Notes: generated by a model not told the origin, from the letters alone. A stretch of DNA of 64,000 nucleotides from Hemerocallis citrina (GCA_017893485.1 CM030363.1:171107456-171171455), one strand, 5' to 3'. Positions 22,119-33,062 are shown, counted from the stretch's first letter. Numbers and translations are program-made.

Positions 22119-23795
22119 TGTTGTGCTATCTAGGTACCTAAATAAATAGATAAAACTAGACACAAATTAAAAACCTCGCAAGTGCACGAATCGTTTATAG
22201 AAGTGTAGCAATAGCAAGGGTCGATCCCACAGAGATTGTAGACTTTAACTTACTAATCAATAAAAAGAATAAGAATCATAAAGAGTTGTTTTAAAAGTCT
22301 AAAAGAAATAAAAAGATTAAAATTAAATTAAGAAGTGTTGAATCACAAATATTTACGAAGTAGTTGGGTTTAGATCTCCACCAATAGTCAGTAATGCTAA
22401 GTCACCTTCTGAACTTCTTCTTATTACTCATGTTTATTCCCTTCAAGGGCATGGTATCTACTCCTTAAAGTACTGTTTCCCTAAGCCAAGAATTAGGCAT
22501 GGTATCTACTCTAATTCGTTTCTTTCATTAAGTGTTTAGCATGGTGTCTACTAAGTTGTACTTAAAGAAAACATAAGATCAGTGGAAACGAACAAACACT
22601 CAAGGTTCTAGAAATTGGTATCAGATCTAGATCCCTTAAGTTGATTGAACCAAGAACCCCTAAAGATTCCCTTGTTACGAATTATGAACACGAGATACGG
22701 GTCATCTCAATATGCTCATATAACAGATTCAGATAGATGGTAACGCAAACTTGATATCTCAAGCTCTGTATGTCAGTCGACTGGCTCTCACCTCAGTCGA
22801 CTGCTCTTAGAGCTTCGAGAACAAGTTTGATTATCATAAATCTATATCAATTCAATCAGATTCAATCAATAAGTAGTAGAAGATTTCAGAAGAATATAGC
22901 ATTACATAACTACGGCTTCAATCTACCCAACTATGAAATTAGTTCCACATAATAATACTTTTATTAATCAACAAGTTCGAATACATGACCAACATAAAAG
23001 AATAGAAGAAGAAGAAATAAACTAATGAAGTCTGGCAATGAGGTCGACTGGCTGTCACACAGTCGGCTGCCTTCGAATACTTGATCTCCTATCTCCTTCC
23101 TTGATGCCGATAAAAGTGCTTTTTGATGACTCTGGAACTTGTGATTCGGTGATTAGGAACGTGGAAGAAGAGAGAGAGAGAGAGAGAGAGCCCCATTCAT
23201 GCTTCTTGGTTGGTATTTATAGAACACGGCTGAGGAATTAGGGTTTCTCCTTTTTCAGGAAAGTCCCTCTCTTTTTATTATTTCTTTCCTTCTTTGATCA
23301 GCGATTTATATCTTTCTCTTTTCTTCTTTTATTCCTTATCTGCTAACCACGTGCTCTTGCCAATCCCCTGTCTCTGGCTTTGATTCGTTGGAGAAGTTAT
23401 TATTCGCATATAGCCTGGGTTTGGATAGATTTAGATTTAGATTCGGCTGCATCTTATCCTTTCACTCCGCCGCATACCAGTCGACTGCCTTGGATGTAAG
23501 TCGACTGGTACTGAGACATCTGTGGCTTCACGATTTCTCGGTCAAGTCGACTGGTGTTTGGGGAAGTCGACTATGCCGAGGCTTAGCAAACTCTCTGTCC
23601 GGTCGACTGGCTGAGGAATTAGTCGACTGATCTCTGCTGTAGTCTGTATTGGTCTGGAATCTGCTTTGTTTTGCTGTTATCGGCTGTTTCCTATTGAAAA
23701 GAGAAAATAAGAGTTAAATATCACATATAGAGCTTTTAAATGTGCATTTATAATAAGATTATTGCTCCTAAATGTGAATATTCTTGTGTTCATCA
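22119..23795 (-). repeat. Athila 3' LTR
   Basis: Plus strand begins TGTTGTGCTATC and ends TTGTGTTCATCA. It carries five pairs of GTCGAC-centred palindromes with cores starting at 22776/22796, 23043/23062, 23480/23500, 23546/23566 and 23602/23622, plus an AG microsatellite near 23170. The partner is 30412-32090. Confidence 0.95.
22774..23629. repeat. Five paired GTCGAC palindromes in Athila LTR
   Basis: Each pair is two copies of a word close to CAGTCGACTG whose centres lie 20 bp apart (19 in the second pair, where one core is GTCGGC). The 10-bp spacers differ in sequence from pair to pair, while the palindromes and the spacing are kept. The same five pairs recur in the other LTR at the equivalent positions (31069 onward). 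Confidence 0.92.
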
Positions 23796-23810
23796 AATAC
23801 CCCCAAACTT
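23796..23810 (-). other. Athila polypurine tract
   Basis: Minus strand reads AAGTTTGGGGGTATT directly before the LTR start TGATGAACAC. The tract primes plus-strand synthesis. A second near-copy lies at about 24581-24595. Confidence 0.8.
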
Positions 23811-24093
23811 AGATTTTTGCTTGTCCTCAAGCAAACTAGAATTATGAACAAGGGTATCTTTATAATAATGACAGCCTTAACCACCAAGAGTTCTAATTAT
23901 GTGAGCATCAACATATTAACTATAAACAATTTCAGATAAAGTAAAATTACACATACCCACTTTCTCTAGTGCAATTGTTTAGTCATAATCCCCAGACTCA
24001 ATCATATTTGTCATGCAATTAATGTAGTTATAGTATGCAACTACTCAATCTGTGATTATCCCCTCTTCTCTACTACAAACCGAGTAGCAAACT

Positions 24094-24124
<31 letters not shown>

Positions 24125-24779
24125 AGTCTCTTCTCTAAAGTTGCCACTTGCCTTTTGACGCGAATGCGAAACATTGGTGATGAATCCACCCGGTTACTCA
24201 GCAAGTCACAAACTCTAAAGTGCTTTGCATACTCATATTTCAAGTTGCCGTTTGACGTAAAGGTAAACATTGGTGATGAATACCCCTAGTTACTAAGCAC
24301 TCAAAACATTGGAGTAGATTGACTTTATTCAAATATATATATATATATATTTTATTACCCTATTTACTTAAACTCAATTTAGGACTAGATCTAAAGAGAA
24401 TAATCACCAGAAAAAGGTAGCACATTTGTTTATTATGTATAATCGCATGACTTATATAACTTTGTAGGGAACTATGAAATTCAACAATCCTAAAGTAAAT
24501 AAGTATCCTTCTTCTTACTTTATAAGAAATTGTTTATCCTAAAAAAAAAATTCAAAAGACTCTATAAAATAACCCTAATACCCCCAAACTTAGATGGAAC
24601 ATTGTCCTCAATGTTCGAAAGAAAATTTAAAAATAGGCATGTGTCACATCTAGTAAGGAGAGACTGAAAATAAAAGATAAAATGAAAGAAAATAGAGGAA
24701 AAGTGTAAATACTCCCCTGAAAGTTGGGTTGCCTCCCAATAAGCGCTGTGTTTTCTGTCTTCAGCTAGACATGATGAGT
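23811..24779 (-). other. Athila 3' untranslated region, no env gene
   Basis: Contains a T run (24099-24123), a TA repeat (24331-24350) and an imperfect direct repeat sharing ACATTGGTGATGAAT (about 24171 and 24268). A second copy of the polypurine-tract neighbourhood (CCCCCAAACTTAGAT) lies at about 24582. The open frames 24073-24270 and 24562-24783 have no recognisable domain. Many Athila elements carry an env-like gene here; none is visible in this one. Confidence 0.6.
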
Positions 24780-27762
24780 TCATGCGATGAATTGAATGGT
24801 TTGAAGATTCACATCTTCCTCTTGCGGTTCTAGACTCATCTCTATGTATGGCTTCGCTCTATGCCCGTTCACCTTAAATGTTTGATTCTTTTCTTGGCTA
24901 TGAACCTCCAATGCACCATGTGGAAAGACTCTTGTGATTATGTATGGCCCATACCATCGTGACATAAGCTTGCCTGGAAAAAGTTTCAGTCTTGAGTTGT
25001 ATATCAATACTTTCTGTCCTTCATAAAACTCCTTCCTTGCTAGCTGTTTGTCATGGTACAACTTTGTCCTTTCCTTGTACAATTTTGCATTTTCGTATGC
25101 ATCGTGCCTCAACTCTTCAAGCTCATTCAGTTGCAACCTTCTTTTGTCACCTGCTTGTTTCATATCAAAATTGAACCTTTTGATGGCCCAATATGCTTTG
25201 TGTTCCAACTCCACTGGTAGATGACAAGCTTTTCCAAAAACCAAACGGTATGGAGACATGCCGATGGGTGTTTTGTATGCGGTTCGATAGGCCCATAATG
25301 CATCGTTCAAGCGCAGCGACCAATCCTTTCTCCTTATGTTGACTGTCTTTTCCAAAATGCTCTTGATTTCTCTGTTGCTAATCTCCACCTGCCCACTAGT
25401 TTGAGGATGATATGGGGTGCCCACTCTATGCGTAATACCATACTTCTTCATCAAAGAAGCAAATGGAAAGTTATTGAAGTGGCTCCCTCCATCACTAATT
25501 ATTGCTCGTGGTGTCCCAAACCTAGTGAAAATGTTCTCCTGCAAAAACTTGACAACAACTTTGTGATCATTAGTTTTTGAGGAGACAGCCTCGACCCATT
25601 TAGACACATAATCCACACCAACAAGTATATATAAATAACCAAATGAGTTAGGAAAGGGACCCATGAAGTCGATTCCCCAAACATCAAAAAGCTCGATCAC
25701 TTGGATGTTTTGCAGTAGCATTTGATTTCTAGAAGAGATGTTCCCTGTCCTTTGACATTTGTCACAAGACCTGCACAAAGAAAAAGCATCTTTGAATACT
25801 TTAGGCCAATAAAATCCAGATTGCAATACCTTGAGTGCTGTTCTTTTTGGTCCAAAATGTCCTCCACATGCATATTGGTAGCAATGTTGTAGAATATTCA
25901 GTTGTTCTTCTTCTGCCACACATCTTCTTATAATTTGATCAGGGAAAAATTTGAACAAATAAGGATCATCCCAATAGTAGTGCTTGCACATAGCCACCAG
26001 TCTCTTTCGTTCCTGACTTGTCATACCTGGAGGGAAAACATGAGCAGTGAGATAATTTACAATGTCAGCAAACCATGGAAAATTTAAACAGTGAGATACC
26101 AGTCGACTGGTCCTGTTACCAGTCGACTGTCCCGATGATATGTTTATTTCAAATAGATGTTCATCTGGGAAATTTTCATTAAGTGGCGGCACAATTCTTT
26201 CTTCCTCCTGCAGTAGCCTAGACATGTGATCTGCAACAACATTGTCGCTTCCTTTTTTATCTCTAATCTCAAGATCGAATTCTTGAAGCAACAGCACCCA
26301 TCTGATCAACCTAGGCTTAGCATCTTTTTTCGCAAATACATATCTCAAAGCAGCATGGTCAGTGAAAACAATAACTTTAGAACCAATCAAATATGATCTA
26401 AACTTCTCTACAACAAAAATAACAGCTAACATTTCTTTTTCAGTAGTAGAATAATTTAGCTGTGCATCGTTTAAAGTTCGAGAAGCATAGTAAATAACAT
26501 GGGGTTTCTTATTGATTCTTTGACCTAACACAGCCCCTAAAGCATAATCACTTGCATCACACATGAGCTCGAAAGGATGGCTCCAATCTGGTGCCATGAC
26601 AATAGGTGCAGAAATGAGAAGATTTTTCAATGTATTAAAAGCATTTGTGCACTCTTCTGTCCATGCAAACTCAACATCTTTAGCTAATAAATCACAAAGG
26701 GGTTTGGAGATTTTTGAGAAATCTTTTATAAATCTTCTATAGAATCCTGCATGTCCAAGAAAACTCCTAACACCCTTAACTGTAGTGGGAGGGGGTAGTT
26801 CTGATATTGTGTCGATTTTTGCTTTGTCTACCTCTATGCCTCTTTTTGACACCACGTGTCCCAACACAATACCTTGTTGTACCATGAAATGGCACTTTTC
26901 CCAATTCAGCACTAAATTGCATTCTTCACATGTTTTAAGCACAAGCTGCAAATGGTTAAGGCATTCATTAAAACAAGATCCAAAAACACTAAAGTCATCC
27001 ATAAATACCTCGATGAACCTTTCCACCATGTCTGAAAATATACTCATCATGCATCTTTGAAATGTAGCTAGTGCATTGCACAATCCAAAGGGCATCCTCC
27101 TGTATGCAAAAGTACCAAAAGGACATGTAAAAGTGGTTTTTTCTTGATCTTCTGGAGCAATAGCAATTTGATTATAGCCACTATAACCATCTAAAAAACA
27201 ATAATGACTATATCCTGCTAATCTTTCTAACATTTGATCAATAAAAGGAAGAGGAAAGTGATCTTTCCTGGTTTCGTTATTCAATTTTCTATAATCAATG
27301 CAAACCCTCCATCCTGTGGTCACTCTTGTCGGGATAAGTTCATTTTCTTTATTTGTCACCACTGTGACTCCACTTTTCTTAGGCACTACATGTATAGGAC
27401 TTACCCATTTGCTATCTGAGATAGGGTAGATGATGCCAACATCTAGTAGCTTCAGAATCTCTGCTCTTACCACTTCCTTCATGTTCGGGTTAAGCCTTCT
27501 CCGTGCCTCCCTGCTTGGTTTTGCGTTGTCTTCAAGAAGTATTCGATGCATGCATTTGGATGGACTTATTCCCTTGATGTCTGCCATGGTCCATCCTATT
27601 GCATTCTTGTGTTCTCGTAACACCCTTAGTAGCTTGTCTTCTTCCTGTGCACTCAGGTTCGCAGCAATTATCACTGGTAGCGTCTGGTTCTCGCCCAAAT
27701 ATGCATGCCTCAGATGGTCGGGCAACTGCTTCAGCTCTAGATTTGTAAGTCTTGGTGCAGTC
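24780..27762 (-). CDS. Athila pol: RT, RNase H, integrase
   Basis: The first Met gives 981 residues (27725-24780). The same frame is open upstream to the TAG at 27765 and continues the gag-protease frame. RT motifs include [10 protein letters not shown] (about 177-186) and the catalytic FMDD box at 241-244. RNase H spans about 385-505 with [14 protein letters not shown]430 in TTEKEMLA and FTDHAALRY at 454-462. Integrase has a zinc finger (H614, H623, C654, C657) and a DDE core at D686 (GIDFMGPF), D745 (ISDGGSHF) and E781 (SGQVEISN), with D-35-E spacing. A palindrome pair encodes [11 protein letters not shown] in the linker at about 532-542. All catalytic residues are intact, so this polyprotein would be active if expressed past the TAG. 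Confidence 0.93.
26100..26129. repeat. Palindrome pair inside Athila pol (RNase H-integrase linker)
   Basis: Two CAGTCGACTG words at 26100-26109 and 26120-26129, separated by 10 bp. The 30-bp module is a multiple of three and keeps the pol frame open. Confidence 0.92.
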
Positions 27763-27839
27763 GACTAGTCCTTGGTAGCAGTCTGGACAGTCGACTGATC
27801 CTCTTCACCAGTCGACTTGTCCAGTGCACCAGTCGACTT
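27758..27839. repeat. Palindrome cluster at Athila protease-RT boundary
   Basis: GTCGAC cores start at 27760, 27790, 27811 and 27832, with a decayed core (GTCTGG) at 27781. Spacing is 21, 9, 21 and 21 bp. The words encode repeated KST/QST tripeptides in the gag-pol frame. The leftmost unit reads TAGTCGACTG on the minus strand; its first three bases are the amber stop of the frame. Confidence 0.9.
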
Positions 27840-29642
27840 GTCTGCAGAAACAAAAGTGTCATCAGTCACCAATGTTTCAAATACTGGTGCAAACTTACCT
27901 GAGTATGACTTTGGAGTTTCAAGGTGATGTATTGTCTCTGCAATCCCCCAGTCATCGTATTCCTGTTCAACATTAGATAAAGTTAGAGATTGTGTAATTG
28001 TGGCTTGTAGTGGTTCAACGCTATGTACCTGAAATGTTTGATCAACAATCTCCTGCACCACATCAACATTATAGCATTCATGATCATCATGTGGAAATTT
28101 CAGTGTATCGAACATTTTAAATTCAACCTTCTCTCCATTTATTTTCATGCTTATAGTACCCTTTTTAACACAAATTTTTATATCAGCCGTACTCATAAAG
28201 GGCCTACCTAAGATGATTGGTAGAGAAGATGGCATTGAAGAGTCCTCCATGTCTAACACAACAAAATCAGCAGGCAAAATGAAATCGTTTACCTGAACTA
28301 GGACATCTTCCAAAATACCTCTAGGTCTTTTGATACTGCGATCCGCCAACTGCAATGTGATGGATGTTGGTTGGAGTTCCCCCAATCCTAGCATTTCATA
28401 GACGGTGTATGGGAGAAGATTGATGCTTGCCCCCAAGTCTAGTAGTGCTTTCTCAAAGAAGTGCTCACCAATCCTGCAAGGAATGGTAAAACTACCTGGG
28501 TCTTTTAGTTTGGGGGGTAATTTCCTTAATAAGATAGCACTCACTTCCTCTGTCAAGGCCACATCCTCCCTAACCTGAAATGTTCTTTTGTGAGTACAAC
28601 ATTCTTTCAAAAATTTAGCATAAGAGGGAATTTGTTTAATAGCATCAAGTAGGGGGATATTAATTTCTACCTTTCTGAGAGTTTCAAAAATGTCAAATAA
28701 ATGTTGTTCTTTCTTTTGCTTGACTAACCTTTGAGGGAATGGTGGCACAACTGTTCTTACTTTTTCACCTACCTTGTTGGAACCCAAAACTTTTGATGGT
28801 TGTTCTTCTGTTTCTTCGGTGTGTGTTCCAACCTTGTTGTCAATTGTCTTACCACTTCTGAGAGTTGTTACTGATTTGAGCTGTTCTTGACCTCCAGGGT
28901 TTGGTATGGTTTGTGAAGGAAGTTCCCCTGCCTTTCGTTCGCTTAATTCTTTAGCAATTTGGCCAATTTGTGTTTCCAACTTCTGAATTGTTTGCCCTTG
29001 TTGGTTGCTTGTTTGATGTTGTTGTTGGAGCAATTGAAGGATGGTGGATTCAAAATCCAACTTCTTCTGTTCTTGAACTGGCCTATCAATCCCACTTCCT
29101 ACTTGAAAGTTCCGTGCATGTCCTTGTGTGAATTGAGTCCCTTGATTATTCTGATTGTTGCTCCAGGAGAAGTTTGGATGGTTCCTCCACCCTGGGTTGT
29201 ACGTATTTGAGAATGGATTGTTCTTTGGTGGAAACACTCCTCGACCAACATAGTTTGCATGCTCCTGATCTGTGAAAGAAGGCATGGGACAAGTATCAGT
29301 GGTATGATCTACATGAGAACAAATTGCACAAATTTCGTTTGTTTGATTTTTAACTCCACCCATCATAGACATTGCATTAACAAGCATATCAATTTTCTTA
29401 TTCATGTTTACCATTTCGAATTGAATGTTATTGTTAGTAGAGATTTCGTAAACTCCCTGTTTTTTCGAAGGGCCCCTCCTTGTTGAGAATTGTTGTGAAT
29501 TCTCACTGAGTTCTTCAAATAGTTCAATGGCCTCTTCACCGCTTTTCCTCATTAAGATCCCGTTGCAAGCTGAATCCACAATTGCCTTGTTAGAATCATT
29601 TAAACCTTCATAAAAAGCTTGTACCTGATCATCTTTAGGCAT
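27765..29642 (-). CDS. Athila gag C-terminal part and protease
   Basis: A 625-residue frame from the first Met, open upstream to about 29725. A zinc knuckle CAICSHVDHTTDTC (C-x2-C-x4-H-x4-C, residues 105-118) marks nucleocapsid. A Gln-rich stretch follows (about 199-230). The aspartic protease lies at about 400-490 with ALLDLGASINLLP, where the active triplet is DLG as in Athila. The last residues are repeated DKSTG/QSTV from the palindrome cluster. It ends in a TAG at 27765-27767 and the identical frame then runs into pol, so gag-pol is one frame with a single amber codon. The stop can be explained by one C-to-T change of a CAG. Confidence 0.9.
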   Translation of the reverse strand: MPKDDQVQAFYEGLNDSNKAIVDSACNGILMRKSGEEAIELFEELSENSQQFSTRRGPSKKQGVYEISTNNNIQFEMVNMNKKIDMLVNAMSMMGGVKNQTNEICAICSHVDHTTDTCPMPSFTDQEHANYVGRGVFPPKNNPFSNTYNPGWRNHPNFSWSNNQNNQGTQFTQGHARNFQVGSGIDRPVQEQKKLDFESTILQLLQQQHQTSNQQGQTIQKLETQIGQIAKELSERKAGELPSQTIPNPGGQEQLKSVTTLRSGKTIDNKVGTHTEETEEQPSKVLGSNKVGEKVRTVVPPFPQRLVKQKKEQHLFDIFETLRKVEINIPLLDAIKQIPSYAKFLKECCTHKRTFQVREDVALTEEVSAILLRKLPPKLKDPGSFTIPCRIGEHFFEKALLDLGASINLLPYTVYEMLGLGELQPTSITLQLADRSIKRPRGILEDVLVQVNDFILPADFVVLDMEDSSMPSSLPIILGRPFMSTADIKICVKKGTISMKINGEKVEFKMFDTLKFPHDDHECYNVDVVQEIVDQTFQVHSVEPLQATITQSLTLSNVEQEYDDWGIAETIHHLETPKSYSGKFAPVFETLVTDDTFVSADKSTGALDKSTGEEDQSTVQTATKD

Positions 29643-30282
29643 GTTGTGTGTAGGACACTTGAGAAGTTTGTTCTTGAAATCCTTCCATGCTTCGAAAAAT
29701 AAATCTCCATCCTTTTTGTTGGAAGAGTTGAATCTCCCTTTTCAGTTGTTTGGTCTTTTGGGCTGGAAAGAATTCTTTTAAGAATTTTGTCGCCAATTGC
29801 TCCCATGAATTGATTGATCCTGGTTCCAAAGAATTATACCATAGTTTAGCATTAAGTTTTAAGGAAAAAAGAAACAAAATTAACCTGATTTGTTCATGGG
29901 TGAGCCCTTGGACGCTTTGTGTCCTGCAAAGATCGAAAAAATCTTGTAAATGGAGATGAGGCTCTTCATCTGGTTTGCCACTAAAGTGGGGAACCATACT
30001 AAGTAACTGAGGAGATAGATGCATGTTCCCCGTGACATTAGGTTGGTACGCAATGCAGGAAGGTTGTTCGATATTCTTAGGCGTGAACTTGTCCTGCATT
30101 GGCACTCGATTTGGCATTTCCTCTGCCATTGCTGTATGTGAACTGGGTCTCTGGACAGTCGACTGGTTCGTGTGGACAGTCGACTGGTGCACTGCAAACA
30201 GTTTACCTAGTCTGTGCAAAGTGCGTTCTGTTTCTGCGTCAATAGGTAGTAGCTCTGGACGAAGTGATCTCCTTCTGTGCAT
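29635..30282 (-). pseudogene. Athila gag N-terminal part (frameshifted from the rest)
   Basis: Starts MHRRRSLRPELLP near the primer site and includes the capsid region VPHFSGKPDEEPHLHLQDF, RLILFLFSLKLNAKLWY and NSWEQLATKFLKEFFPAQKT, all typical of gypsy/Athila gag. Agreement with family order is lost near 29720. There the run CAACAAAAAGG gives a one-base frame change; the other frame continues correctly into the zinc knuckle. A palindrome pair (cores 30158 and 30179) encodes the QSTVHTNQSTV stretch near residues 33-43. Gag forms the particle; here the single-base lesion splits it. Confidence 0.88.
30156..30186. repeat. Palindrome pair inside Athila gag
   Basis: CAGTCGACTG words with GTCGAC cores at 30158 and 30179, 21 bp apart, in the N-terminal gag linker. 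Confidence 0.92.
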
Positions 30283-30387
30283 CCACCAAAATCCTGTATC
30301 CTAAAAGAAAAATACTGATCAATAAAATTAAAAGAAAGAAAATAAAAAAAAACTTCCTACTGATCTGTAAGTTAAAATACTAGACAA

Positions 30388-30405
30388 TCCCCGGCAACGG
30401 CGCCA
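30388..30405 (-). other. Athila primer binding site (tRNA-Asp)
   Basis: The minus strand reads TGGCGCCGTTGCCGGGGA, complementary over 18 nt to the 3' end of plant tRNA-Asp including CCA. It is separated from the 5' LTR (30412) by AGTTTT. This primer choice is established for Athila elements. Confidence 0.92.
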
Positions 30406-30411
30406 AAAACT

Positions 30412-32090
30412 TGTTGTGCTATCTAGGTACCTAAATAAATAGATAAAACTAGACACAAATTAAAAACCTCGCAAGTGCACGAATCGTTTATAGAAGTGTA
30501 GCAATAGCAAGGGTCGATCCCACAGAGATTGTAGACTTTAACTTACTAATCAATAAAAAGAATAAGAATCATAAAGAGTTGTTTTAAAAGTCTAAAAGAA
30601 ATAAAAAGATTAAAATTAAATTAAGAAGTGTTGAATCACAAATATTTACGAAGTAGTTGGGTTTAGATCTCCACCAATAGTCAGTAATGCTAAGTCACCT
30701 TCTGAACTTCTTCTTATTACTCATGTTTATTCCCTTCAAGGGCATGGTATCTACTCCTTAAAGTACTGTTTCCCTAAGCCAAGAATTAGGCATGGTATCT
30801 ACTCTAATTCGTTTCTTTCATTAAGTGTTTAGCATGGTGTCTACTAAGTTGTACTTAAAGAAAACATAAGATCAGTGGAAACGAACAAACACTCAAGGTT
30901 CTAGAAATTGGTATCAGATCTAGATCCCTTAAGTTGATTGAACCAAGAACCCCTAAAGATTCCCTTGTTACGAATTATGAACACGAGATACGGGTCGTCT
31001 CAATATGCTCATATAACAGATTCAGATAGATGGTAACGCAAACTTGATATCTCAAGCTCTGTATGTCAGTCGACTGGCTCTCACCTCAGTCGACTGCTCT
31101 CAGAGCTTCGAGAACAAGTTTGATTATCATAAATCTATATCAATTCAATCAGATTCAATCAATAAGTAGTAGAAGATTTCAGAAGAATATAGCATTACAT
31201 AACTACGGCTTCAATCTACCCAACTATGAAATTAGTTCCACATAATAATACTTTTATTAATCAACAAGTTCGAATACATGACCAACATAAAAGAATAGAA
31301 GAAGAAGAAATAAACTAATGAAGTCCGGCAATGAGGTCGACTGGCTGTCACACAGTCGGCTGCCTTCGAATACTTGATCTCCTATCTCCTTCCTTGATGC
31401 CGATAAAAGTGCTTTTTGATGACTCTGGAACTTGTGATTCGGTGATTAGGAATGTGGAAGAAGAGAGAGAGAGAGAGAGAGAGAGCCCCATTCATGCTTC
31501 TTGGTTGGTATTTATAGAACACGGCTGAGGAATTAGGGTTTCTCCTTTTTCAGGAAAGTCCCTCTCTTTTTATTATTTCTTTCCTTCTTTGATCAGCGAT
31601 TTATATCTTTCTCTTTTCTTCTTTTATTCCTTATCTGCTAACCACGTGCTCTTGCCAATCCCCTGTCTCTGGCTTTGATTCGTTGGAGAAGTTATTATTC
31701 GCATATAGCCTGGGTTTGGATAGATTTAGATTTAGATTCGGCTGCATCTTATCCTTTCACTCCGCCGCATACCAGTCGACTGCCTTGGATGTAAGTCGAC
31801 TGGTACTGAGACATCTGTGGCTTCACGATTTCTCGGTCAAGTCGACTGGTGTTTGGGGAAGTCGACTATGCCGAGGCTTAGCAAACTCTCTGTCCGGTCG
31901 ACTGGCTGAGGAATTAGTCGACTGATCTCTGCTGTAGTCTGTATTGGTCTGGAATCTGCTTTGTTTTGCTGTTATCGGCTGTTTCCTATTGAAAAGAGAA
32001 AATAAGAGTTAAATATCACATATAGAGCTTTTAAATGTGCATTTATAATAAGATTATTGCTCCTAAATGTGAATATTCTTGTGTTCATCA
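30412..32090 (-). repeat. Athila 5' LTR
   Basis: Near-identical to 22119-23795. I noticed only a few substitutions (for example GGTCATCTC/GGTCGTCTC and CTCTTAGAG/CTCTCAGAG) and a length change in the AG repeat. That implies recent insertion. Confidence 0.95.
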
Positions 32091-32095
32091 TTTTA

Positions 32096-32371
32096 GTACC
32101 GGATCTGGACTAGAATAAATTAATAGCAAAATTAACTAAACCAAATAGTATACATTAAATCTATACCCAAATACTAAGAAACACAGTAGAATGTATGATA
32201 ATTCCCAAGTTCAACAAAAATAAATGGTTAGTTTAATGAGAGGAAGCGGTTAAAAGGAATATCAAGATTCATTTATAAAACTAGGATACATGAGTTGAAG
32301 AAGGGAAGAAGAAATACAATAGAAATCTGTATGATCTTAAGCAGGGGTTACAACCTCCATCGCTTAGAAGC
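32096..32371. other. AT-rich flank between Athila and LTR X
   Basis: No gene. It is collinear with 56780-57057 in the duplicate. The last 40 bp, ending TTAGAAGC, show weak similarity to Tat-type gag sequence (compare 38820-38870), as expected if X inserted into the Tat-like relic seen at 61766. Confidence 0.45.
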
Positions 32372-33062
32372 TGTAATATCCCGGACGGATATTATATTTT
32401 GATAATTATTATTTTTAAATTAAAATATTTTTTATGGAAATTACTTGGTTTTTCAAATAAAAAGTGACCTGGACATATATACTAAGAAGTATATACATGT
32501 ATTGTATCAGTTTTGTGCACTTGTGCAAAATCTTGAAAAACGCGTTTTTGAAAAAAACGTCTAGAAAAATACTGGGCTGGTATTGAAAATAATTATTTTA
32601 TTATTATTTTACTTTTATTTCCGGAATTGAAATATTTTTGGTGGATATCACCTGGTTTTGATAATAAACATTATCTATGTACATATACTAGTCGATATAC
32701 GACTGTTTTGTATCAAATTGATACTGGAATCTTCCGAGCGAGTAATAAAATTATTTTATTTTATTTCTCAAAATTAAACTATTTTTGTACAGATTTGTTG
32801 TTTTCACCAATGAAAAATATCTGTATAATCAGATATACGTAGGAAATCGAACTGTGTCGATTTCGGGCGATTGTACAAATCATGTAGTATGTGATTTTGG
32901 GAAATTTCATTTTATTTTAGATCCATCATGATGATATGGAGGGCTTGGACTGGATTAGGGCTTGATTGTAAGGGTTATTTGCAAATAAATCATCATTTGT
33001 TTTGAGCCACAAGTGTATATGACACTTGGACTCATTTTCCACCACAAAAACCCTTCATTTCC

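Larger units (their letters stand above)
22114..32095 (-). mobile_element. Athila-type Ty3/gypsy retrotransposon, young copy
   Basis: The element proper is 22119-32090. It has two LTRs of 1677 and 1679 bp with only a handful of differences by eye, a perfect TTTTA TSD (22114-22118 and 32091-32095), a tRNA-Asp primer site, and a gag-pol coding block on the minus strand. The protein order gag, protease, RT, RNase H, integrase and the DLGA protease signature are those of Athila. No env-like gene follows pol; only 985 bp separate pol from the 3' LTR. The duplicate block lacks it (empty site near 56777), so it inserted after the duplication. Only two lesions are seen in coding: one frameshift in gag and one TAG between protease and RT. 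Confidence 0.95.

Noticed and set aside
23811..24779. Possible env-like gene after Athila pol
   Set aside because: No frame longer than about 75 residues, no signal peptide or membrane segment pattern; the interval is A/T runs and repeats.
30388..30405. Sequence identical to the 3' end of tRNA-Asp
   Set aside because: Only 18 nt match, next to an LTR; it is the primer binding site, not a tRNA gene.
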